Shown here: positions 12,501 through 22,200 of the stretch, one piece after another
Position numbering within the stretch: the stretch's first letter is position 1
Layout: the number at the start of each line of letters is the position of its first letter
From: Acanthochromis polyacanthus
Lineage: Eukaryota; Chordata; Actinopteri; Pomacentridae
Assembly: GCF_021347895.1 (NCBI RefSeq)
Contig: NC_067120.1
Location: 15,423,361 to 15,487,360 of the forward strand
Direction: 5' to 3'
Length of the DNA stretch: 64,000 nucleotides
Translations under genes and position numbers: made by a program
The notes under the pieces: model-generated
Databases searched by the model: none
The model's input: the letters and a program-made list of their open reading frames with translations, nothing else
Told to the model about the DNA's origin: nothing

Positions 12501-12595
12501 AGCGCTTCTTGTCCGAGCCACTGGATCGTGTTGGAGGTGTCCCGGCAGGGCACTGCCAACCACTCATCTCGGATGTGGACAGTAAAACGAGGCAT
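6534..12595 (-). CDS. HAL: Histidine ammonia-lyase (20 coding exons, one frameshift)
   Basis: Cytosolic enzyme that removes ammonia from L-histidine to give trans-urocanate, the first step of histidine breakdown. Coding exons in transcript order: 12595-12349, 12192-12154, 11914-11892, 11816-11742, 11656-11584, 11458-11392, 11309-11272, 11143-11018, 10863-10724, 10551-10504, 9749-9602, 9473-9378, 9013-8955, 8746-8666, 8554-8490, 8406-8241, 8038-7904, 7055-6947, 6836-6767, 6665-6534. The start is set by [13 protein letters not shown], matching the family N-terminus. Exon 9 carries [14 protein letters not shown]; its Ala-Ser-Gly (residues 244-246) would form the MIO cofactor. Phases agree at every junction except exon 15, which is 65 nt where the family needs 66. 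This shifts the frame after TISGG and reaches a stop at 8393-8391, about residue 446 of an expected 645 (human 657). Exon 19 uses a GC donor. The exon 2/3 junction is less certain. Confidence 0.93.
6761..6766 (-). other. GC-AG intron donor in HAL
   Basis: The intron after the exon ending CAGAAG begins GCAAGT instead of GT. GCAAGT after AG is the usual form of the minor GC-AG class. The acceptor at 6667-6666 is AG, and the reading frame joins QK to [12 protein letters not shown] as expected. The coordinates are given in transcript order. Confidence 0.8.
8490..8554 (-). pseudogene. HAL: HAL exon 15 with 1-bp frameshift
   Basis: Exons 14 and 16 are both phase 0 here, so exon 15 must be a multiple of three, yet it is 65 nt. 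The codons read [13 protein letters not shown], and then the family's conserved NFHGEYPAK appears only in the other frame. One A is missing from the short A run just after the two glycine codons, near 8512-8517. Downstream exons remain intact and free of stops in the original frame, which points to a very recent mutation, a polymorphism or an assembly error rather than an old pseudogene. Confidence 0.85.
9090..9120 (-). repeat. Retroelement 3'-tail-like fragment in HAL intron 13
   Basis: The words ACTTTATTAATCCCTGTGGG are the reverse complement of a tail shared by many fish non-LTR elements (CCC..GGGATTAATAAAGT). A related tail is at about 62565-62585. Too short to name a family. Confidence 0.4.
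9835..10410. repeat. Possible interspersed repeat in HAL intron 10
   Basis: This is the longest HAL intron (9750-10503). It contains phrases such as TACTACTCCACTACATTTATTT and GCTACTTTTACTTTGCTG that resemble a frequent fish repeat rich in 'acttttact' words. No coding content. Family recognition is weak and the boundaries are approximate. Confidence 0.3.
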
Positions 12596-12849
12596 TGCGC
12601 GTCTGCGGGACTCGGCTGCAGTGAGCTGTGGGCACCGCTCTCCAGGGTACCAGCTTCGACCCCACGTAGCTCCACCACCAATCAGACTCCGCTGGGGAGC
12701 CACGCCTCGCCGGTGTCACACCTCTGCAGACCGTTGACCTGCACAGGGAGGACACACAAATGTTTGGACATGTTGCCCCGATGCGTTCACGTGACGGAGC
12801 CACAAAAACTCACCGGGGAAACCAAATATGGAAACGCTCAGGTGTTTAT

Positions 12850-13290
12850 CCCTCCTGTTGTCTTCATTTACGGACCTCAAAAATATAGTTTCCTTGTCTT
12901 GAAAAAATCCATTAAAAATCCCCCAAATTTCTGAAAATTTGGAAAACCTTCAGGAAGAAAATTCCAATAATTCCTTAAAAATTTCCCTTAAAGCTTTTCT
13001 ATAAAAAAAATCCCCCAAATTTGGAAAGAAAATACTTGTAAATATTTTTAATGAATTGGTAAAAATCTTCCAAGAAATCCAAAAAATATCTAAAATGATA
13101 AAATATATATCAGTAAAACGTCTAATGTTTTCTTTAAGAGCATTCACTAAAAAAAAATTAATCAAAATCCAGCGAAATTCATGGATTTTGGTTGATTTTT
13201 TGGGTTTTGGTATATATGTTTTCTTACTGACAGATTTTATTGTTTCTTTACAGGATTTTTGTTTTAATCTGTGCACAATATTATAAATAC
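12850..13290 (-). mobile_element. piggyBac-like non-autonomous element, truncated
   Basis: It starts CCCTCCTGTTGTC at 12850. It then matches, in reverse orientation, the element at 22794-23271 across several shared blocks (AAGAAAATTCCAATAATTCCTT, CCCCCAAATTTGG, GTAAATATTTT, AAAATCTTCCAA). The other terminus is not found, so this copy is broken near 13290. Long open frames here are low-complexity and I do not read them as genes. Confidence 0.65.
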
Positions 13291-15099
13291 TGACAGCTCA
13301 AGTATTTGATTCAGCAAAATATTAGATTATAGAGATGCAACAGTTTAATTATATGATGTGATTGCATCCGTATTTATACATTAGAGAGTTAACAGAATCC
13401 TTAAAGTCTCAGATTGTATGCACAATTTAATTTAACTGGATATCAATTATTATAAAGTACCCAGCAAATGTAACACATTAAACATGTATCCTCATAATTA
13501 GAGACACATTATAGCATTCATTTACATACTGTAATTAAATGACTACATGATATTTCTGACAGTTTGGTCAAGGTTGCGATCCCTCCCTGTACTTTGCTCG
13601 GTGAAGTGGAGATCAGAAAAATATTCTGCAACTGCAGTTTGCTGCATTTCACCTCAAAATAAGGTAACCAATAGCATTAAACCAGGTTCCTAGAATACGT
13701 TTTGTTAAAGAATTAAAGGCTTACATGTGTTGAAACAACCTGCATAATTTTCTAAAGGTCATTCTTCAGTTTCACACAGAATTGTTCATCCTACCAGAAA
13801 TGTGACCCTGCTTCAACCACACACCAGATCTTCAACTAATCCCTCCTTCAGATTAGATTAGCCAGATTTCTCAGAAATCATAAAGCAAACACTCTTTCAA
13901 AACGAAATGAAACAAACACAAATGCTTTCAGTAGAAGATTACTACAAAGAGAAATGTGCTACAGTTAAATATTACCAACGCTGTTGGCTACACTGTAATC
14001 AGCTTCATCACTTGCATTTATATTCACCGCTTCAGTGCACCAAACAAAAATATAGACGCAGATGCAAATAGGTTTCTTTTCTGACTTAGTGAGAAAAATT
14101 CTAAATCTTAGAAATGGGTTCGGTTTAGCTAACTGTGCATCCACAGTGTTTGAGCTGTTCAACAGGCAACAAAATCTCAGCCACTGCATTAACCCACAGT
14201 CTGGTCAGGTGATGATCACATAGTGTGACCAGCACACAGACACTTCGCTTTGATCAGTAACTATAAAAGTTCACCTTAAAATTAAGCTTTATTCAAATCA
14301 TGTGCTGCTACAGATGACAAGAAAAGATGAGAACAGGCTGTTGGCCTGCTGGAGGCTGAAACGTTAGTCAGACTGGTAACCAAGCAGTTCCACCGCTACA
14401 ACATAGGTCTTCTAAGAAATCATTTCAGACAGCTCTAGATGGACAACAAAATGCGATCCTGTCCTCCAAAGTGTCTCTTAACTTCACCAACGATGCACTC
14501 ATCCCTCCACTTGCAGCTCAAGCACACCAGCTCATCTACGAATCTGCTCAAACACTGTAAAACACATACATACTTTCACAATGAGTTGTAATATCTGAGT
14601 GATTCAGCTGTATATACTGAAACCTGAAACTGATTCTGAAGAAGGCTACTGATAAGGAATGTTCCACCCTGCAAGTTGACAGTATGAAACCTGTGTTTGT
14701 GAGATTGTCATCAGGCTGTCAGCAGAACGTTGTTACAAAGAACCATGAGCTACATTCAAATATGACGCGTGCTGTTGGCTGCACTGTGATCATTGTCATC
14801 ACTTGTGGCCATACTCACTGCTTCAGGTGTCACATTTCATTTTCAAATTACATGAGCAATATTTCATTTTAATTTCATTTTTCAGGAGCAATACACCATT
14901 TCATTTCATTTTCTCACTGTCATGTGGGATCTTTCTTATGACCACAATATAGTTTCCAGCGTTAGTTTTTACTTTTCTATTGTAACCTTATTTTAACTTA
15001 GTTATTTAAGTAATTTCAGTGATTTATCATACCTATATCTTATTGCTTTTTACCTCTTAGGTGCTGCATTACGTGTCATTTGTTTGTTTCTGAGCAATA
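13291..15099. other. Intergenic between HAL and ELK3, no gene recognised
   Basis: AT-rich DNA. At about 14340-14380 and 14630-14660 there are phrases (GGCTGAAACGTTAGTC, GATTCTGAAGAAGGCTACTGA) that faintly recall ends of Penelope-type retroelements, but no protein remnant supports this. LTA4H, which occupies this interval in human, was not detected. Confidence 0.4.
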
Positions 15100-15735
15100 T
15101 CAAGTGAAGTCAAGTTTACTTTATTGTCTGGAGTGGTAGAAATTTGTCTTACACAAAGATAAAGGTACTGAATTCAACAGCTCCTACTCTGTCAACAGGA
15201 CTTGTGATGGATCAGAAAGAATGTTGTTTGCCTTCCTGATGGTGGCGTGTATAAATCAGTCTTGTGGCATGAGTGGAACAGGTTTACCCATGACCTTGTT
15301 CGCCGTCTTCACCGGGGTTATGAATCTGAGTTACAAACTTGACTGTGGGAGCCCCAACGGACACCAAAAAGCCTGAGTCGTCTGAGAAAATGGAGCCGCT
15401 GATGTACTCTGGCACAAACACTTGCCACCTGTGAGGGTCAGCTGAGGTCTATCAATGTGCACACCAAGGTACTTAAAAGAGGTGACCTGTTTAATGTTGT
15501 TACCGTGTATTTACAACGGACTATGCTCACTCACTATTTGGGATCTAGCAGCATCTCAACAGTTTTTTTTCTGTGTAAATCTGCAGTTTGTTGTTGTTGC
15601 ACCAGTCAGCAAATGTATCCACAGCAGTTTTATGACTGCCTGGGAATATGAGTGAGCAAATGAGAACTTAATATGTTGATTTGACCGTGTGCCCATATCT
15701 GGCACAAGAATTGAAGTCTTATCTTATCTTATGTC
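15100..15735. repeat. Possible non-LTR retroelement fragment
   Basis: The text around 15230-15490 (CCTGATGGTGGCGTGTATAAA, CACACCAAGGTACTTAAAAGAGGTGACC) is reminiscent of antisense reverse-transcriptase-type repeats of fish. The stretch ends in TTATCTTATCTTAT. No frame is long enough to prove it. Confidence 0.3.
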
Positions 15736-15744
15736 ATGGTAATA

Positions 15745-16253
15745 CACAGTATCCATAAAGTCTCTTTGCAATTTTAAGAATTTATTACAAATGCAGTTGA
15801 TAAGATATCTTAACCAGAATTGTTTTTTGTAATCAGTGTTTATTAAAGTTTGTAATCACATTGAAATTATGTGTTTCAGGTATTCTGTTGGTGAAAGAGG
15901 TGCTGTTAAATGAAACTCGATGTTTTCCTCAGATGTGCTTGGTCGCACACTCCTCCCTTTATCCAACACTGTCCCTGTCTCCATAAATTTCTTGTGCAAT
16001 GCACGAATTAAAGGACGTGATGGTGGATCTCTTCCATAACTTAGTTCTGTAGTTTCGCTGATTCTGCACATCCGACTTTGTCTCAATAATCCATGATGTG
16101 CTTTCTCTTGAGGAGTAGCCATTTTTTTTTAGGGTTTCGTTTAACTGTACCTCTTTCACAGATTGCAATAAAACAAATCTGGTAAAGATATCTTATCAAC
16201 TGCCTTTGTAATAAATTCTTGAAATTGTAAAGAGACTTTCTGGACACCCTGTA
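15745..16253 (-). mobile_element. Decayed Tc1/mariner-like element with terminal inverted repeats
   Basis: Left end: CAGTATCCATAAAGTCTC, followed by AATTTATTACAAATGCAGTTG and ATAAGATATCTT. The right end is its reverse complement with few changes (CAGGGTGTCCAGAAAGTC and so on), giving arms of about 65 bp. Between them, on the minus strand at 16122-15900, sits the N-terminal DNA-binding part of a transposase. One frame gives MATPQEKAH and later YGRDPPSRPLIRALHKKFMETG; a second frame supplies WIIETKSDVQNQRN. The coding part is therefore frameshifted and lacks a catalytic domain. The element is dead but may be mobilisable through its ends. Confidence 0.8.
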
Positions 16254-16439
16254 TAAGCGGTTTCCACTAAATACAATTCACGCGTGTACAACTGTGAGTC
16301 GAGAAATATAGTTTGAAAGTAAAGCATTCTTAACCCTATTGGACATTCATTCTTGCGTCTTTATGGTGTAGATGCGTAATAACCACGAGACTTCTTGTAA
16401 CGTGTGGCAATGGAGGGGTTTGAAGTAACGAGGCGTACA

Positions 16440-16806
16440 TGAAGGCAGCACCGTAGCCTGCGGGGCGGTGATGTCAGTTTAGGGGCTGTAGGAGTTTGTG
16501 CAGCGCCATGTGTGCCGACAGAGAGTAGGCCTGCTGCTGGCCGTCAGCGGGCAGGCAGGCAGGCAGCAGAGGAGGGAGGAAAAGTGTGTTTACACAGACG
16601 GCAAACTGCCTGGGGAATCGTAGGGGAGAGGAAGTCAGCCGGCTCTGTGTCTGCCTGCTCCAACTTCCTGCTCAGAAAAAGAAAAAGCCCAGGATCCTAT
16701 TTCAGTCCAGCACAACCGTGTTAGAGCCGGAGTAAGCATGGAAAAACAAGGAATCACACAAGCTGCACCGTAGAAGTTCAGCGGAGGGAAAACGCCGAGA
16801 TCGCAG
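16440..16806 (+). promoter_or_regulatory. ELK3: ELK3 CpG-rich 5' end and non-coding exon 1
   Basis: This stretch is far richer in CpG than its surroundings and ends in a good splice donor, CGCAG followed by GTAAAA, at 16806/16807. In other vertebrates ELK3 begins with a non-coding exon and has its ATG in exon 2, which fits. The transcription start is not visible. If transcription begins upstream of 16507, the leader contains two short upstream ORFs: ATG 16508 (6 codons) and ATG 16738 (11 codons). Confidence 0.55.
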
Positions 16807-19291
16807 GTAAAACGCAGAATGTCCTGACATGTTTCTATGAACGGCGCTTTGTTGGCCGGTCGGCGGCAGCTAGAGACGGGAAATGAGGCACGCTCGGTGC
16901 CGTTGGTGAGCTCATTTCATTGGAAGTTTTGTTAAACTCCTCTGGTCGGGTGTTTGTTTCAGTTCCTCGGGGCGAGAGCTCGACTCGGACACGTCTTCAG
17001 GTCCGAGCAACATCTTGAAAATGAGTCAGTGGGGCAGAATAATGATCCGGAGCTCCGTACGTAAGAGTTAGCGCAACTTTACAAGATAAGAAAAAAATAG
17101 AGGGGGGGGGCAGATGAGGAACAGCACCCGGAGACTGTGACCGCTGCTTGGAGATGCTTTTCTTATGGGTCCCTGTTGAATTTTCCACCGCCTGCGAACA
17201 GGAAGAGAGCAGATTTAGTCATGGCTAAGTAATGTCTGCATACACCATCTAATCTCATTAGGAGTTTCCGTTCAGCCAACACACTGGATGGCTTTGTGCG
17301 CACAGCGAGACTCCTCAGGCCGAGCATCCGCAGAAAGGCTCCTCATCCCCTGCACTAAGCCACCACAATACTCCTGACATGTTCCTAGAGAGATGTCTGC
17401 CGGGCTAAGAGAGACTCCAGTCACCTCATTGTTTGGTGAAGAAGTGGGATTAATCTCTGTGGGACTATTACTGTGTTACACTGTATTTAATAAGTCATAC
17501 ATGCATCTACGTGTACATATAACCTGACAGCACACCACACTGATCATATTGTGCATATCTAATGCCTCATATCCACTGTTTATCCTTTACTTTATGTCGT
17601 TTTTTATCCAGCACACTTCTATTACATACAGATTATTCTATATCGTGCATACTTCCATGCACTGCATACTTTTAAAACTATTCCACATTACACTTTTGCT
17701 GCTTCTTTTGCACATCTGGTTACATGCTAAACTGCTTTTCCTTGTCTTAGTACTACACAGTCCAATCTACTGAGGTCTGTAGGAGGCATTCCTAACCAGC
17801 AGTATCCCACTGTGCTATTTGCAGCGTTCTGCAAAGGTGAATGTTTATAAGTCACACTGTCCTAATTGCACACCCGTCAGCTCAACGGCCCAAGCTCCAC
17901 TTCAGCTCCAAAGTGTCTCAAAGCCACACCGAAGGCTGGGTTCAGGGCAGGTTAAAGGGTGGAGCCGTGGAAAAGGGGACAATGATTTGATCTTTTCACC
18001 CCGGCTCCCTGTGGGATTTTTGTGGGAAGTGTGGCAGAACCGGGGAAACGCTCCCCTGCTGTGGGATCCCCTCTCCTCGCCGTTTGTCCTTGAAAGTAGA
18101 ATGGGAGGAAGTCCTGAGTCTGACAGGTTTGTAGTTTCACATCGCAGATAGAAAACTCAGGGGATAGCTCGTGTCGGAAATTAGTCCAGCCCTCTGTCCG
18201 AGATACGAAAAGCTGCTCCACTATCTTTGCTTTTTAGTCTCGGACACTTATCGGCCCTCACAGATACGACTGAAAAGATCACGAGATGACAACATAGTCC
18301 TGTCTGACAGTGTCCGACGTTGACGTCATGAAAAATATCTATATTTTGGTTACAGACAGTCAATATCAGACTCAATATGACAGCATACAAGACTTCCCAT
18401 GTGTGTTCGAGTTTGAATTTTCTTCATTTTTGCCCGGTTGATCGTGTGGCTGATTAATCAAGCGCTCGTTTGATGTTACAGCCGGTGAGGACGGAAACAT
18501 CCCCCCCTCTCATTAATATGTGTGCTCTTAGCAGGCAGACGGGAGCTTCGAGGCTGCACATTCCTCTATTAGAGGAATAACCCACCCTGGGCCCGTCATA
18601 CTTCCTGTGGAGCGAGGGCCAGGTTGAACCGCAGCATATTTCTGGCTTGAGCTGTTGTTCCTCCTTATATTTTTTTTCTCTCCTGCTGCTGCTGCTACAT
18701 TACACTATACTCTTTAAAACACACTGTTCTATTCATCACCGGTCTACTCTTCCTTACTCCACATGTTAGAGCTCCAACAGGCCGTTCCCTCTTCAGCCGG
18801 TAACCTAATTTAGTCTGCATGCAGCAAAATACACTGGCAAGACAGAAATGAGGGAAAAGGCATTTAATTGAGATGAAACGTCGGCTTGTCTTGTTCTAAA
18901 CAGTCTCTCTGGCTCTAATGGAAGCTAGTTAACACAGAAATGAAACAGACTGTAATGAGTAAAACAGACTCGAGTACAAAGAGCCGCTGCTCGGCTTGTT
19001 TCCCTCTGAGGTTTGTGCTTATTCTGTCACCGTGGCATCTGGCAGGTACTACACATGCAGGTAGTTTTGGTGCTTTTTCACTGCGAGCTGATGTCTTGGA
19101 GTGGTGCTGTTCCATTTTTGTCTTGTAGAGGGAAAAAAGGGCCACAGGAGAAAGACCTCCATCATCGTCAACATCATATGACGATTTTTAAAAATATCCG
19201 CTAAAAGCTTTGATGTTGCTTCTTTTCCACCAGTGTCAGATTTTCTCCGCTCTTCTCCCACTGGTCTAATCATCTGTGTGTCTTGCTGCAG
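16807..19291 (+). other. ELK3: ELK3 intron 1
   Basis: A 2.5-kb intron, donor GTAAAA at 16807 and acceptor TGCTGCAG at 19291. It holds a poly-G run (17102-17110) and a moderately GC-rich patch near 17880-18130. No coding exon is supported. Confidence 0.5.
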
Positions 19292-19293
19292 GT

Positions 19294-22200
19294 ATGGACA
19301 GCGCCATCACTCTGTGGCAGTTCCTACTGCAGTTGCTACTTGACCAGAGCCACAAGCACCTGATATGCTGGACGTCCACGGATGGCGAGTTCAAGCTCCT
19401 GAAGTCAGAAGAAGTGGCCAAGCTGTGGGGGCTGCGCAAGAACAAGACCAACATGAACTACGACAAGCTGAGCAGAGCGCTGCGCTACTATTACGACAAG
19501 GTGAATTCAGCTGGGCGTACTAGTCCAACTAATCATGACACTGCAGCTGTTGTAACCGATCGGACATGAAGGTTATGTGAAAGGAATGCAGTGTCGTGAC
19601 AGATTCTTTGTTCTTCTGTTTAAAGCCACAAACTCCCCTGATAGACACTTCCTCTTTCTCATCAGGCTCACAGCAGAGCTCTGGCTGTGACGCAGCGCTC
19701 AAACAAAAAACTGTTGCAGTGTGACAGTGTGGCCTTTATTAGACTGAAATGCTGCCCTGTGATCGTTTGTTGTTTTTGTGTGTCGATATTCGTTTGCTGG
19801 CAATAAAGCAAAAGTGTCGATTTGTTTTACAGAACATCATCAAGAAGGTGATTGGCCAGAAGTTTGTCTATAAGTTTGTGTCATTCCCTGAGATCCTCAA
19901 GATGGATCCACAGGCCGTGGAGATGGGTCTGGCTTCAGGAAGGTTTTCCCTGCAGGACGGAGAGGCCCATGAGCTGGAAGTGGAGGAGGAGGAGGAGGAA
20001 GAAGGGGAGAAGGAGGCCCAGAGGAGGACCCTGGCAGCCCTGGGGGCGCAGCAGTGTCGAAACGACTACCTCCGCTCAGGTCTCTACTCGTCCTTCAGTA
20101 TCAGCTCCCTGCAGAACCAGCCTGAGCTTCTTCGAGCTCTGCGGGAGCGTCAGGATGAGCCACGCTCTGTCATCCGCTTTGGCACCAACAGCAGCGAGAG
20201 GAGCTCCCCTCCCTCTGCCAAGCCAGAGTCCTACGTCTCCCCCAGGCCATCCAAACACCCCTCTCACTCCCACTCCCCGTCCTCCCCGCACACCCAGCCT
20301 GGCCGGAGCTGGAGCCCTGCTGCCGAGGAAGACGAGGACTCTGACCAGGGCGCTCAGCCCCTCAATCTGTCCTCTGGGCACAGGGAGCGAGCCCAGCAGC
20401 CTCCTGAAAAGAGGAGCAGCAGCAGCAGAAGTAGTTGTACTAACAGTAGTGGTAACCAAGGAGATGGACTCCCACCAAAAAGCAAAAAGCCCAAAGCTCT
20501 GGAGATCTCCGCCCCGTCCCTGCTGCTGGCCGGGAGCGACATCGGCTCCATCGCCCTCAACAGCCCAGCGCTGCCGTCTGGCTCCCTCACTTCTGCCTTC
20601 TTCGCTGCACAGGTGAGAGCTTTACCTGAACAATACACAACTTCAATTCCCTGTGGGCAGCATGTGGATGCCAGAATGACACAGTTTACTCACTCGTTTT
20701 TAGGCGTGAGTCAGATGGCTTACAGCCTTTAAATTGTGCTTATGTTTGTGATTTGGGGACCAGTGACTCATTCATCTAGTTTCTTAAGGTGCTTTCCAGA
20801 CTTTTGCCCAACACATGCTTAGATAGAATCGGTGATACATGGTACGCCCTGAACACATCTACGATTCCACCGAAACTTGCTTCATCTCTGTCTAGTCGTG
20901 ACATGTTTACACACCTCACTGCTCCCCTTTGACAGACTGCTCTTATTTCTGCTCTCAATAATTCAACACAGACCGGATCGTGTCACACGCTGCCAGCCAC
21001 AGCTGAGGTACACAGACCCCAGTAATGATCAAACCTCAGCAAGACAATAATTGTGTGATGCTATCAATTCCTGTCTCCCTCTGAGTAACGGGATGACTGG
21101 TGTGGAGTATGATGTCAGTGTCCATGAAGCTCTCAGAGAGCAGCCGCAGACCTCAGAAACAGCCCAGTTTGTGTTTGTGGACACACTGCTGCTGCATTTG
21201 TTTAGTGGTCACTTGAGCCAAACAAATAACAAAGAAGGTATGATTTTAGCCGATGCTATGAAGAAGTTTATGCGTATTCTAAGACATATTCATACTAATG
21301 AGTCAGTCAGTCTGATATTCTTGATACAGTTCTCTGGCGTGTGAGCCAACGTTACTGCCAAAATGTGCTGCAAATAACAGACCTTGTTTAAATACGTGTA
21401 CACTCAAACTAAACCTGAGACATCCCACTGTAAGACAAACCCTTCAGTTTTTACAGTACAGTTTTAAGAGTGTTTTCTGCCCAAAATTTTAGAGCCAATT
21501 TCATCGAGCCGTAACATTTTGGGGTTATGGCAAAGATCAAAACGAACCAAGGGCTCTGCCGCAAGCATCAACTGCCATTTAATTATCTATTTTAGTTAAT
21601 CGTGCGTTTACGTTGGAGTTGTTACAAAGGAAAGTGACTGCTGCATCAGAGGAGAGGTTCATCCACACGTCGGGGAAAAGCATTAATGCAACATTCGCTC
21701 CGTCTGTCTGTTTATGAGTGCACAAAAAAAAAAAAAAAACGAGATGAGAGGAAAACAAGCGATTTACAGAAATCTTCTGCAAGTCCAACCTATGAGAGGG
21801 GGGAAGAGGCCCTAAGTGATGCCATATGCTCCAATAATTCCATTAATAATGGGAGCAGGGCTGGGTCCCTCCGCAACACTGGCTCACTTCTCTGAGGTGA
21901 CACAGGGGAAAGTAGGGGGGGAGGGGGAGAGAAGACCAGGGGGGGAAGAGAGAAAGAGAGGGAGAAATTGATTTCATATGTTTTCTCTCTTGTTGGTATT
22001 CCAAAGTGCTCGAGGACCACTGCCGACCACCTCCCCACCCCTCCCTCAATCAACAACAACCGCCCCGTCCTCCCCCCCACCCACCCCCCACCCCTCATCA
22101 CCCCTGTATTCTGAGGGAGAAACCACAGACTTCCTTCCTGCTCCATCAGTTTGTTTTTCCAAACGCCAATACGCGTCCATTTACCATTTCAGCATGTTTC

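Noticed and set aside
12596..12703. Start of HAL at the upstream in-frame ATG (12703)
   Set aside because: The family begins MPR(F/Y)TVH, matching the ATG at 12595. The upstream 36 codons have no family counterpart.
12950..13286. Open frames of 108 and 76 codons on opposite strands, rich in Lys, Ile and Phe
   Set aside because: They lie within the piggyBac-like, low-complexity repeat, and similar frames appear in the sister copy at 22925-23203.
14340..14660. Possible Penelope-type retroelement remnant (GAAACGT words)
   Set aside because: Only short, common phrases match; there is no reverse-transcriptase or nuclease residue string.
19852..20638. Long overlapping frames on both strands within ELK3 exon 3
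   Set aside because: They are out-of-frame shadows of a GC-rich, low-complexity coding exon.
19749..20732. A single 327-codon frame around ELK3 exon 3
   Set aside because: Only 19833-20612 is exon. The first part is intron before the acceptor and the last part is read-through past the donor at 20613.
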